A DNA stretch of 53,755 nt, taken from assembly GCA_946414345.1 (NCBI GenBank), contig CAMKOB010000005.1, forward strand, positions 1 to 53,755, given 5' to 3'. Every line of letters begins with the position of its first letter. Positions within the stretch are counted from its first letter, which is position 1. The notes beneath the pieces are model-generated. The model was not told where the DNA came from and searched no databases. It was given only the letters and a program-made list of their open reading frames with translations. The stretch is from an uncultured Candidatus Saccharibacteria bacterium (lineage in GTDB: Bacteria; Patescibacteriota; Saccharimonadia; Saccharimonadales; Saccharimonadaceae). Position numbers and translations under genes: made by a program. Positions 18,401-25,540 of this stretch are shown here, piece after piece.

Positions 18401-19111
18401 ACCAATACAAAGTAAAACTTCGTGAGCATCTTGGTCTTCATGGTTGAGATAGTGTGCATCACAGGTCACAACTAGTGGCAACCCTAGTTCTTTGGCGTGG
18501 GCCATATGCCAATCGTTGACTTTTTTCTGTTCTTCGGAATGAGTGCTAGAGAGTGGATGGCCGTGATCTTGCATTTCAAGGTAAAAACGGTCTTTGAAGA
18601 CATTGCGATACCAGTCAATAAGCTCGAGAGCTCGCTTGTCATCGTTGGCGCGGATAGCCTCGCTAATTTCTGAACCCATGCAACCAGATAAACAGATGAG
18701 ACCCTCGTTGTATTTTTCGAGTTCGTCGTGATCAGTACGTGGTTTGTAGTACTTACCGTGTTCTTCAGCGTTAGTCATAATATGGCAAAGGTTTTCAAAA
18801 CCTTTGTTGTTCATGGCAATTAGGGTAATGTGAAAACGCTGCTTGTCGTGCGCAGGATCTTTGTCGGTGAGTTTGCGTGCGGCAACATACGATTCGAGTC
18901 CGAGTAGCGGTTTAATACCTGCGTCATTACAGCACTTGTATAGTTCCACAAGACCGCTCATGGTACCATGATCGGTTACTGCAACAGCTTCCATGCCGTC
19001 TTTTTTTACAAAATCTACCAGTTCGGGTATTTTTGTTAAACCATCCAATAGTGAATAGTGGGTATGGTTATGTAAGTGCACAAAGTCACTAGGTTTGAGT
19101 GCCGTGGCCAT
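15410..19111 (-). CDS. dnaE: DNA polymerase III alpha subunit
   Basis: 1233 aa, normal for DnaE. It is the replicative polymerase. The N-terminal PHP domain starts with HLHNHTHYSLLDG. The palm carries the catalytic motif PDIDTDIQDTRRDEVI (usual form PDIDIDF), with GPGRGSAAGS upstream. The beta-binding/HhH region contains FNKSHAACYALVAYWTAYLK, and an OB-fold lies around 1000-1080 (VVVIGGIITAVRTILTKKGDKMAF). A Lys/Pro-rich linker separates a small C-terminal domain. The start codon is immediately preceded by a perfect palindrome that hides the Shine-Dalgarno site (listed separately). The gene is the last of the galU operon. Confidence 0.96.
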   Translation of the reverse strand: MATALKPSDFVHLHNHTHYSLLDGLTKIPELVDFVKKDGMEAVAVTDHGTMSGLVELYKCCNDAGIKPLLGLESYVAARKLTDKDPAHDKQRFHITLIAMNNKGFENLCHIMTNAEEHGKYYKPRTDHDELEKYNEGLICLSGCMGSEISEAIRANDDKRALELIDWYRNVFKDRFYLEMQDHGHPLSSTHSEEQKKVNDWHMAHAKELGLPLVVTCDAHYLNHEDQDAHEVLLCIGTAANLSDTNRMTLKDYDLHVIPAEEIIAHWQDTCPEAILNTKKIAERCNVDLQLGRILIPKFPVPDGEDEKTYLDKLVFQGLVYRYGGKKLNETTELKVEECRKILEEVDKERDEAHKVLPRIDYELSVVDKMGYNGYFLIVQDFINWGKSKRIVYGPGRGSAAGSILAYALRITELDPLKYDLLFERFLNPDRISMPDIDTDIQDTRRDEVIEYCSEKYGFDRVSNIATFGKMMAKNAVRDVARVLEVPYAEADRLAKMVPDPVQGHHVKLSDAIKDVPDLKQEYETNPTSKQVIDFASRLEGTIRNHGVHACGVIIAPDDLVKFLPLEVSAKGPIAAQFPMGQVEELGLLKMDFLGLSNLSVINNALRMIRKVYQTDIDLSALPLDDPETYALLQRAETTGVFQLESAGMKRYLRDLKASSFEDIIAMVALYRPGPMQFIDSFIRRKHGEEKVTYLHPGLENSLKSTYGIMIYQEQFMQISKEWCGFTGGQADTLRKAVGKKKIDLMKKVKPQFIEGAVKIGGATEEIAETFWAQLLEFANYCFNKSHAACYALVAYWTAYLKAHYPDAFMAALMTADMRWTDRLAIEITECKRMGLKVLGPDINESYGDFGIVGGEKTIRFGLSGIKNMGKSLVEDIVIPERDKNGPFKSICDFAKRVDSTKFNKKSWEAAIKTGVFDRFASRSDLLFNLEAIQAYGAKCQKDVGAGQTDLFGMMGEAGMIPEVEVKPAPTQFSDKEQLLWERDLMGLYLSAHPLDKYDTYFEEQTHPLELIKPENDGKVVVIGGIITAVRTILTKKGDKMAFVKLENKSNETEFIVFPSVFAEFGGKLEVDNVVKVQGRINATDKAGNLTSEAKVLAEAVELISDEVLEAYKPTGTKLAAPIKAPTNNRKRGGGAWRESAPASIAPPTVIAAPPKDPRKEKLYLLIENPNDTETLSAIRRLADINPGFQDVILVLKDGEAKRPLRMPFKIEISDELLKKLHDLLSEDNVKVK

Positions 19112-19131
19112 AAGAAGGACTAGTCCTTCTT
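19112..19131 (-). promoter_or_regulatory. Hairpin sequestering the dnaE ribosome-binding site
   Basis: A perfect 20-bp palindrome ends one base before the dnaE ATG. In RNA, AAGAAGGA pairs with TCCTTCTT around a CTAG loop. The 5' arm holds the only plausible Shine-Dalgarno site (AAGGA) of dnaE, and the loop contains the TAG stop codon of the upstream gene. A ribosome terminating there would open the stem, so dnaE translation should depend on translation of the upstream gene. Confidence 0.65.
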
Positions 19132-19404
19132 AGTTTCAGATTTTTTGGTCTCGGTTTTTTCAGTTTTTTTAGTTTCCGATTTTTTGGTCTCGGTTTTTTC
19201 GGCTGGAGCTTTATCGCATTTTTCTTCGTCGCAGCATTCGCAATCGTCATTGCAGTTACATTTTTCACAACCACAGCCACAGTCGCAGTCTTCGTCGTCG
19301 CATTTACTAGACATAAATTTCCCCGCTATTGCTCCTGCGATAGCACCAAGTGCTGCACCTAGGAAAAACTTTCCGGCGCCACTTTTTTTCTTTTCTTCTG
19401 TCAT
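19120..19404 (-). CDS. Small membrane protein with cysteine-rich acidic tail
   Basis: 94 aa. Residues 8-32 are a Gly/Ala-rich helix (GKFFLGAALGAIAGAIAGKF), like YtxH-type small membrane proteins. Residues 34-66 hold 11 cysteines among Asp and Glu (DCDCGCGCEKCNCNDDCECC), which could bind metal. The C terminus is a repetitive Lys/Thr/Glu/Ser stretch ending at the dnaE hairpin. The start has GGAGGAG and overlaps the upstream stop (ATGA). I do not recognise a named family for the Cys-rich tail. It lies in the galU-dnaE operon. Confidence 0.75.
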   Translation of the reverse strand: MTEEKKKSGAGKFFLGAALGAIAGAIAGKFMSSKCDDEDCDCGCGCEKCNCNDDCECCDEEKCDKAPAEKTETKKSETKKTEKTETKKSETKKD

Positions 19405-19682
19405 TTCTTCTCCTCCTTTTTAGTGTCTTTCATTTTTTCTTTAACCTTTGGGTTAACATATTTATCCACTATCATGCCCATAGTGCTACCAATGGCGGTC
19501 ATCCCCTTCATATTCTCTACCACATCATTAGCATTATCGGCAATATCCTGGCCCTTGACAGCAACACGCTTAGCCTCTTCAGCTACGGCTATTAGTCGGA
19601 CCATCAAAATGATACCAACTACCAAAAATATAAATAGTGTAATACTAAGTATTGCTACTAGAATCCATTCTGCTACGTTCAT
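19401..19682 (-). CDS. Small single-pass membrane protein
   Basis: 93 aa. An N-terminal helix (ILVAILSITLFIFLVVGIILMV) is followed by an amphipathic, probably coiled segment (AEEAKRVAVKGQDIADNANDV) and a Lys-rich tail. It resembles DUF948/YtxG-like proteins that partner with YtxH-like proteins, and its neighbour is YtxH-like, but the match is by shape only. AAGGAGGA precedes the ATG. It overlaps galU upstream and the Cys-rich gene downstream by ATGA on both sides, giving a tightly coupled chain. Confidence 0.65.
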   Translation of the reverse strand: MNVAEWILVAILSITLFIFLVVGIILMVRLIAVAEEAKRVAVKGQDIADNANDVVENMKGMTAIGSTMGMIVDKYVNPKVKEKMKDTKKEEKK

Positions 19683-20572
19683 TGTTCCTCCTTTTTAAAA
19701 TTTAATATAAATTGTTTGACTTCGTCAGCATAATCGGAGTTTTCTAGAACATACTCTAGATGTGTGAAGAAATAATTTTTTGGATCGCCAGTGGTGAGCC
19801 ATTTGCCACCACCCCGCTTCGCAACAGCTACGTCACTGATTTTGGCCAGTTCGGTAATAGCGTCAGAAGTCCAAAGCTCACCGTCTAGGCCAGTGAAATC
19901 CTGAGATAAGAATTCAAAGACGGCTGGAGTCAACAAATAACGTCCGTAGGCAGCCATGTTGCTTGGGCTAAGTTCTGGGGACTTGGGCTTCTCCACAATA
20001 TGTGAAAGTGTACCGTTATCTTTTAGAGCAATCATGCCATACTTATTCCAGACTTCTTTTGGCATCTCTTGTGATGAAATAACTGCTTTTACTGTAGGGT
20101 TTTCTTCGTAAGCTTTAGCAAGAGCGACTAAATCGTTGGCGCCGAGAATGATGTCGTCGCTATATAACACAAAGAAGGCGTCTTCGTTCTCAACATATTG
20201 TTTGGCGCTAGCGATTGGTGAGCCGTTGCCATAAGGTAAGGATGGATCTTGCTCGATGACGGTTATTTTGGGAAAACTGAGGATTTCTTCGACGGGAGCA
20301 AAACGCTCGGATTTTCCCTGTTTTTCTAGCAAGGCTTTGACATTGTCGGATTTGTTATGAAAATAATCTTCATAGATCTCGCGTGATTTGGTATTTGGGG
20401 TCGCGACAATGATGATTTCTTCGACTCCTGCCTCGACACATTCTTCGACACAGAGTTGCATGACTGGCTTGGCGCCGATCGGAATCATTGCTTTTGGTAT
20501 AGTTTTAGTGATAGGCAAATACCGGCTGGCGAAGCCTGCGTCGGTGATGATTGCTTTTTTTACTTTGGCCAT
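19679..20572 (-). CDS. galU: UTP-glucose-1-phosphate uridylyltransferase
   Basis: 297 aa. GalU makes UDP-glucose from UTP and glucose-1-phosphate for glycolipid and surface glycan synthesis. Motifs: ITDAGFASRYLPITKTIPKAM (the G-x-G-T-R nucleotide loop appears as AGFASR), EQDPSLPYGNGSPI, LYSDDIILG (metal-binding Asp) and GGKWLTTGDPKNYF. It is the first gene of the operon leading to dnaE. A TATAAT box lies upstream with a leader containing ATGGAGA as ribosome-binding site. The altered first loop is within the variation seen in the family, but substrate preference cannot be proved from sequence. Confidence 0.9.
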   Translation of the reverse strand: MAKVKKAIITDAGFASRYLPITKTIPKAMIPIGAKPVMQLCVEECVEAGVEEIIIVATPNTKSREIYEDYFHNKSDNVKALLEKQGKSERFAPVEEILSFPKITVIEQDPSLPYGNGSPIASAKQYVENEDAFFVLYSDDIILGANDLVALAKAYEENPTVKAVISSQEMPKEVWNKYGMIALKDNGTLSHIVEKPKSPELSPSNMAAYGRYLLTPAVFEFLSQDFTGLDGELWTSDAITELAKISDVAVAKRGGGKWLTTGDPKNYFFTHLEYVLENSDYADEVKQFILNFKKEEQ

Positions 20573-20626
20573 AATGTCTCCATTAGTTTTTTTAATTATA
20601 GCACATTTTGAGGGTTTAGCGGGCGT

Positions 20627-21430
20627 TTAGTCAAGGTTGACCAGATAGTTGATTTTGGCAGAAGCGCGAGCTTCATCGTCTTTTATGGGAAGAGTTTCGC
20701 GCGAGGAATAATCTTTAAAGATACTTAGAGCATCTTTAATAGGCCCATCGTAAATCGGTTCAAGGTCATAAACACTCCAAAGAATAATGCGAATATCTCC
20801 GTGATGTGTTGCATAATAATTGATAGCTTCAGTAGTGGCACGCACAAATTCTTGTTCGGTCTCTTTGGTGTGACGCCAGGTTCGTTTGCCCAAGAAATGC
20901 TCTGTAACCGTGGGCGAAGTCGCAATCATTAAGAATAATGATTTGTAGTTGTATTTTTTTAGCATAGAAACAAGAATTTCTTCCATAGATGGATCTAATA
21001 AGGTGACATCTAAAATAATGTCGTAGCCAGCTTTGATCAACTCTGTTAATATAATAAACATCATGATGGTACTAAATTCATCAGTCATTTTACGAAGATC
21101 TGCTTCACCATAGAAATCCTTGATCTCTTGACAATGCGGATGATATTCTACAAAGCGACGAGCAGCAACTAATATTGGATTAGTTTTATGCCTTTCGCAA
21201 TATTTGGTCGCTGCGGGAAGAATTTGGGTTGTTTTGCCAGAGCCGGATAACCCTGCGATACGAATGAAATAATGGTTTTTGGTAGCCGAGGCCGTAAAGT
21301 CTTTTAGAGCTTGTTGTGCCACTCTTGGATATTCTTCTATTTTTACCTGCCACTCTGGTTTTACTTGGCTAGGCCAGTGAGCTTTCATGTAAGCGATAAC
21401 TTTTTCTAATTCCGAATTACTTTGAGGCAT
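20627..21430 (-). CDS. Zeta-toxin-like P-loop kinase
   Basis: 267 aa. A Walker A motif IAGLSGSGKTTQ is followed by RRFVEYHPHCQEIKDFYG and AGYDIILDVTLLDPSM, the order seen in zeta toxins, kinases that phosphorylate UDP-N-acetylglucosamine, or in related P-loop kinases. About 60 extra residues precede the P-loop. There is no epsilon-type antitoxin next to it; the start lies 25 bp inside the end of the lipid kinase gene, and the operon also holds rpoD. A house-keeping nucleotide or sugar kinase is an alternative. The ribosome-binding site is AAAGGA. The family is moderately sure, the toxin role is not. Confidence 0.6.
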   Translation of the reverse strand: MPQSNSELEKVIAYMKAHWPSQVKPEWQVKIEEYPRVAQQALKDFTASATKNHYFIRIAGLSGSGKTTQILPAATKYCERHKTNPILVAARRFVEYHPHCQEIKDFYGEADLRKMTDEFSTIMMFIILTELIKAGYDIILDVTLLDPSMEEILVSMLKKYNYKSLFLMIATSPTVTEHFLGKRTWRHTKETEQEFVRATTEAINYYATHHGDIRIILWSVYDLEPIYDGPIKDALSIFKDYSSRETLPIKDDEARASAKINYLVNLD

Positions 21431-22434
21431 TTCTTGGGGTCCTTTCTGATTTCGATTGTTTTAACATCTGTAAAAGTACGGTATTCGCCTTCGCACTGAA
21501 GCGCAATAGTGGCCGGTTTGTCAAATATGAGAGTATCGCCGGTCGTGTCTCGCCCCGGCGTGCGCTTCAATATACTCCGCGCCATTAGAATAAACAGCCT
21601 TGGAAAGCTGATAGTCTTCTCTGTTTCGCTACGAAAAACATCTGGTTTTAGATAGTCATTGCCCCCTTTCATGACGCGGGACATCGATTTGCCATTGACG
21701 GCGGCATAATCGGAAGTTTTATGAGGCTGGGGCTTGCCGTTAATCTTGAAATCAGGAATAAAGATTTTTTTGTGGCGGTTTTTAAAATACCATTTGGCGA
21801 GTTGAAGATATGAGCGCCAGGAGCTCTTTCGACCTTTTTGCATTTGTTTGCGAATTTTAGGGTCGTCAAAAATTGCAACAGCTTCGGCGGTCATACCGAT
21901 AGTTACGTAACATGCGGCGTAGCGCCAATGTGTGCCATCGATGATGATGTCGAGAGGATAAAAATTACTATGGCGGGTCCTGGTCGGAACGGTCTCGCCT
22001 TGGGCTGCGTCCGCTCGGCCCGTCGCCACGGGCGAGCGGCGCTCATCCTCGCCTTGCCAGGCTCCGGAGGCCCTTCGGCGAGACATTCCGGCCACCCGCC
22101 ATAGTAATTTATCGGCGGTTAGCATACCGAGGGTACGGGCGAGGTCGTTGAAGTTGCCGTATGGCAAAACGGCGAGGGTGACGTCTTTACCGGATTTTAA
22201 GATGGCGTTAACAGTGATGGAAGCAGTAGCATCACCGCCGGCCGCGATGGCGATATCACCATTTTCTAGACATTTAGAAAGCATGGAGACATTTTTATCA
22301 AAATCATTGGATTGACTGACGTCATATTTGCCAATCGTGCAAGATTGCAGGTTTGGGAGTTTGGCAAGGAACTCATCTTTGACACGCACGTAATTCGATG
22401 AACGCTTGTTGTAAACAACAAAGATGCGTTGCAT
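21406..22434 (-). CDS. Diacylglycerol kinase-family lipid kinase with in-frame palindromic insertion
   Basis: 342 aa. The DAGK catalytic fold is shown by FVVYNKRSSNY, AIAAGGDATASITVNA (GGDAT in place of the usual GGDGT) and LPYGNFNDLARTLG. The protein should phosphorylate a lipid or sphingoid/isoprenoid alcohol. Residues about 109-157, from the end of DKLLWRVAG to just before NFYPLDIIIDG, are Arg/Gly/Ala-rich and encoded by the GC-rich palindromic element at 21962-22110, while both flanks read as ordinary family sequence. The reading frame stays open through the element. The gene begins 2 nt after the pilin-like gene and overlaps the zeta-like gene. Whether the enzyme works with the insert is unknown. 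Confidence 0.8.
   Translation of the reverse strand: MQRIFVVYNKRSSNYVRVKDEFLAKLPNLQSCTIGKYDVSQSNDFDKNVSMLSKCLENGDIAIAAGGDATASITVNAILKSGKDVTLAVLPYGNFNDLARTLGMLTADKLLWRVAGMSRRRASGAWQGEDERRSPVATGRADAAQGETVPTRTRHSNFYPLDIIIDGTHWRYAACYVTIGMTAEAVAIFDDPKIRKQMQKGRKSSWRSYLQLAKWYFKNRHKKIFIPDFKINGKPQPHKTSDYAAVNGKSMSRVMKGGNDYLKPDVFRSETEKTISFPRLFILMARSILKRTPGRDTTGDTLIFDKPATIALQCEGEYRTFTDVKTIEIRKDPKKCLKVIRN
21962..22110. repeat. 149-bp GC-rich palindromic element inside a coding sequence
   Basis: Perfect 17-bp inverted termini (AAATTACTATGGCGGGT at 21962-21978; its complement at 22094-22110) bound the element. Inside, GTCTCGCC (21992-21999) pairs with GGCGAGAC (22077-22084), and CCGCTCG-G-CCCGT pairs with ACGGG-CGAGCGG (22011-22039). 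It is far richer in GC than the host gene and adds about 49 codons in frame. It resembles Rickettsia palindromic elements in behaviour, not in sequence. Relatives lie at 29528-29584 and 40501-40592, sharing an ATRGCGGG-YCTG motif at the left end. Confidence 0.8.
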
Positions 22435-22436
22435 GA

Positions 22437-22835
22437 TTAACTACCGAAGCCTTTAAAACCAGGTAGTAGCCACAATAGAAGACTATAGATCAAGACATAG
22501 GCTGCTACCCCAATGACAATTTCAATGAGACGGCGTTTTGCCTTTCTGGTTTTTTCTTCATTTGGACCAGCAGTAAGGTACTGGGTGCCAGTAATAGCAA
22601 TGCCGACCGCCGCAAGGATGCCAATGACAACAGTAAAAATATTGACGACTATGTTTAGTATTTCAATTACACCAGACCCCTTACCATCATCGCAGACGTC
22701 GATAATGGCGCCGTGATAACAATGATCGTCGGCTGATTCTCCGTCGGCGAAGACTGATGCACGGAAGACTAGTGGGGTAAGCATCATGAATACGCTTAAC
22801 AGGCTAATGAAGATGTTTTTTGTTGTTTTTCTCAT
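22437..22835 (-). CDS. VirB2/TrbC-like pilin candidate
   Basis: 132 aa. A signal peptide (IFISLLSVFMMLTPLVFRASVFADG) precedes a short loop with two cysteines (DHCYHGAIIDVCDD) and two hydrophobic helices (VVNIFTVVIGILAAVGIAITG and LIEIVIGVAAYVLIYSLLLW) separated by AGPNEEKTRKAKRRL. This layout matches the VirB2/TrbC major pilin family of type IV secretion systems; the disulfide-capable loop is extra. The start follows AAGGAGGAG. It lies just downstream of rpoD in the same operon, with no other T4SS gene in view. Another small two-helix membrane protein is possible. Confidence 0.6.
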   Translation of the reverse strand: MRKTTKNIFISLLSVFMMLTPLVFRASVFADGESADDHCYHGAIIDVCDDGKGSGVIEILNIVVNIFTVVIGILAAVGIAITGTQYLTAGPNEEKTRKAKRRLIEIVIGVAAYVLIYSLLLWLLPGFKGFGS

Positions 22836-22843
22836 TCTCCTCC

Positions 22844-23818
22844 TTATCTTAGATATTCGTGTAATTTTTTGGTTTCTTTATTCTTGCGAAGCTTGGAAAG
22901 GGCTTTGGCCTCAATCTGACGAATGCGCTCACGAGTAACATCAAACTCATTGCCAACTTCTTCTAGAGTATGTGGACGACCGCCACCAATACCAAAGCGG
23001 AGACGAATAATTTTTTGTTCGCGGTCGCTGAGGGTAGCAATGATTTCAGAGAGTTGTTCCTTTAGAATCTGATTGGCGGCAGAATCTTCGGGACTATCGC
23101 GTTCTTCATCTTCAACAAAATCGCCAAGAACGGAGTCCTCATCGTCGCCTTCTTTGCCAACAGAGGCATCAAGCGAGGCGATGTCTTGCTTAATACGCAT
23201 AACGTAATCAATTTTATCAACATCCATGTTGAGCTCTTCGGCGATTTCCTCGTTGGTTGGTTCCCGGTTTAGTTCTGTAGTGAGTTTGCGAGTGGTGCGA
23301 AGAACTTTATTGATAGTCTCAACCATGTGTACCGGAATACGAATAGTGCGAGCCTGATCAGCAATAGCACGAGTGATAGCTTGACGGACCCACCAGGTAG
23401 CGTAAGTCGAAAACTTAAAGCCTTTGGCTGGATCAAATTTTTCGACAGCACGAAGAAGACCGGTGTTTCCCTCTTGGATAAGATCGAGAAAATCCAACCC
23501 GCGGCCACCATAGCGTTTAGCAATTGAAACCACGAGACGCATATTTGATTCCACCATTTTATCTTTGGCTTTTTTGTCGCCTTTAACAATACGCTGGGCA
23601 AGATCGGCTTCTTCTTCTGGGGTGAGAAGGGGGATTTTGCCAATTTCACGAAGATACAGACGAACAGAGTCGTCGGCAAAAGCGTCAACATTTTCAGCTG
23701 TTATGGCGAGATCTTCATCGCTTAATTCCTCTTCGTTTTCAAGCTCATCGGAGCCTGGCTCGTCAAAATCAAAACTTAAATCTTTTAGGTTCAAAATATC
23801 ATCTTTGTTTGGATTCAT
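22844..23818 (-). CDS. rpoD: Primary RNA polymerase sigma factor
   Basis: 324 aa, group 1 sigma-70 without a large region 1.1. Region 1.2: [21 protein letters not shown]. Region 2: [39 protein letters not shown]. Region 3: [13 protein letters not shown]. Region 4: [20 protein letters not shown] and [18 protein letters not shown]. It directs the -10/-35 promoters seen across the window. It begins 23 bp after dnaG, the classic dnaG-rpoD pairing, but TATAAT ends 8 nt before its ATG, so it can be transcribed alone as a nearly leaderless mRNA. The pilin-like gene follows 8 bp later. Confidence 0.95.
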   Translation of the reverse strand: MNPNKDDILNLKDLSFDFDEPGSDELENEEELSDEDLAITAENVDAFADDSVRLYLREIGKIPLLTPEEEADLAQRIVKGDKKAKDKMVESNMRLVVSIAKRYGGRGLDFLDLIQEGNTGLLRAVEKFDPAKGFKFSTYATWWVRQAITRAIADQARTIRIPVHMVETINKVLRTTRKLTTELNREPTNEEIAEELNMDVDKIDYVMRIKQDIASLDASVGKEGDDEDSVLGDFVEDEERDSPEDSAANQILKEQLSEIIATLSDREQKIIRLRFGIGGGRPHTLEEVGNEFDVTRERIRQIEAKALSKLRKNKETKKLHEYLR

Positions 23819-23840
23819 TATCGTTAATTATAAGCCCATT

Positions 23841-25475
23841 TCAGGTTTTTTGCAAGTCAGTTATTTCGCGAATTATTGAATCATATTCTTCGGAATTCTC
23901 ATCGAGTTCTGCAAGCTTCAAGTTTAATTCCTTGATTTTTTGTTGCTTAATTGCTTTATTGTAGCGAGACAACAACTCGGTGGCTTCTTTTTGGTAATCA
24001 GGATCTTTAATATTTTCGTGATCACGATTAAAAACTAACTCCAATTCGTCCAATTCAGCGCTGTTGTTTGGCAAGTCTAAAGGAATTATGGGGTCTTTCA
24101 AGTCGGCGAAGGCCTTGATAGCAAGGAGACTAAGTTCCATTTTTTTGATGTGATCTGGCACTGCGGTAGTTTTGGGCTTCTTGAGGTATTTATGACGGGC
24201 AGATTGTTCTAGTTTTTTGCTCAAACGATTACCTTTTTCGTGTAGAACAGAGGTGTCAACTTCGAGCTTTTTTGCAACTTTTGCTTCGTAGGCCGCACGT
24301 TCGACTTCATCTTTGACATAGCTAAGAAGCTTCAGGGCAACATCGGAGTATTGTTTTTTGTCTGGCGCTTCGCGAAGATCTAGATGCTCTTCATATTTAG
24401 CAAGAAGCCAGTCGACGGCAGGAATTTTGTTTTTAACTGCTTCCTGCCAGAGTGATGGATCTTTTTGGATTAGTTCGTCTGGATCCTTGGCGCCGTGGTA
24501 ATCTGATATAACGGTAAGATTGATGCCAAGATCACCGGCAAGCATAATGGCTCGCTCGGTAGCTTTAACACCAGCTGCGTCACCATCGTAGGCAAGACGA
24601 ATGTCTGATGTAAGATTAGAGAGAGCCTTGAGATGCTGTTCGGTCATAGCGGTGCCAGAGGTAGCTACTGCTTCTTTGACGCCAGCTTGATGCGACGAAA
24701 TGACATCCATGTTACCTTCGACAATTACGACATAACCGTTGCGACGAATAGATTCTTTGGCCTGATATAAGCCAAAGATGTAGCGAGATTTGTTAAATAG
24801 AATAGTCTCTGGGGTATTTAAGTATTTGGGTTCACTTTTGTCGAGGACACGAGCGGTAAAACCGATGACGTTGCCTGTAGTATCGATAAACGGAACCATC
24901 ATACGGTTTTTGAAGAGATCATTTTTAAAACGATTAAGAAGACCTGCATCGTCTAACTCCCTTTCGGTAAAACCACGTTTTTCTAGGACTTGTTTCAAGG
25001 CTTTGCCGGAGGCTGGACTGTAACCAATTTGAAATTCACCTACGGTACCACGATTGAGATTGCGTTTGTAAAAGACATACTCACATACAGAGCGATCGCG
25101 AACTAGACATGCTTGGTAATATTTGGTAGCGAGTTTTAGTGCTTCTTTGGCACGAAGTTTGCGATTAGTGAGTTTTTTATCGCCACCAGAGTATTTGGTA
25201 AGATCAACGCCGGCCTGGGCGGCAAGCTTTTCCATAGCTTCTTTAAAACCGATTCCCTCGACTTCCATTACGAAAGTAAAAATGTCACCACCTTTATTGG
25301 CGGAAAAATCGTGCCAGATACCTTTTTCTGGAGAAACCATAAAAGAGGGAGTTTTGTCGACGCCCCAAGGAGAATGGCCTTTTAAGGTCCTACCACTACG
25401 TTTTAGTTCTACGTATTGGCCAACGACATCCTCCACCGCGAGTCGTGATTTAATCTCCTCCTTCGCGCTATCCAT
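23841..25475 (-). CDS. dnaG: DNA primase lacking the zinc-ribbon cysteines
   Basis: 544 aa. DnaG makes RNA primers for replication. The N-terminal domain keeps the shape of the zinc-binding domain (GHSPWGVDKTPSF, GIWHDFSANKGGDIF), but the Cys-His-Cys-Cys ligands found in other bacteria are replaced (CPFH by SPWG; CFGC by DFSA). The catalytic TOPRIM part is intact: VVIVEGNMDVISSHQAG, ATSGTAMTEQHL, RLAYDGDAAGVKA. The RNAP-like core shows IGFTARVLDKSEPKYLNTPET. A helical C-terminal region for helicase contact follows. TATAAT ends 6 nt before the ATG, so the mRNA should be leaderless. rpoD lies downstream. Confidence 0.93.
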   Translation of the reverse strand: MDSAKEEIKSRLAVEDVVGQYVELKRSGRTLKGHSPWGVDKTPSFMVSPEKGIWHDFSANKGGDIFTFVMEVEGIGFKEAMEKLAAQAGVDLTKYSGGDKKLTNRKLRAKEALKLATKYYQACLVRDRSVCEYVFYKRNLNRGTVGEFQIGYSPASGKALKQVLEKRGFTERELDDAGLLNRFKNDLFKNRMMVPFIDTTGNVIGFTARVLDKSEPKYLNTPETILFNKSRYIFGLYQAKESIRRNGYVVIVEGNMDVISSHQAGVKEAVATSGTAMTEQHLKALSNLTSDIRLAYDGDAAGVKATERAIMLAGDLGINLTVISDYHGAKDPDELIQKDPSLWQEAVKNKIPAVDWLLAKYEEHLDLREAPDKKQYSDVALKLLSYVKDEVERAAYEAKVAKKLEVDTSVLHEKGNRLSKKLEQSARHKYLKKPKTTAVPDHIKKMELSLLAIKAFADLKDPIIPLDLPNNSAELDELELVFNRDHENIKDPDYQKEATELLSRYNKAIKQQKIKELNLKLAELDENSEEYDSIIREITDLQKT

Positions 25476-25540
25476 AGTATGATTATAGCATAGAATGGGT
25501 GGAGATTTTGGTTTGATTGTTTTTATGGTATAATCAAGTT

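Noticed and set aside
21541-21600. A further palindromic element near the 3' end of the lipid kinase gene
   Set aside because: The GC-rich bases encode ordinary family sequence (RTPGRDTTGDTLIFD) and lack the element termini.
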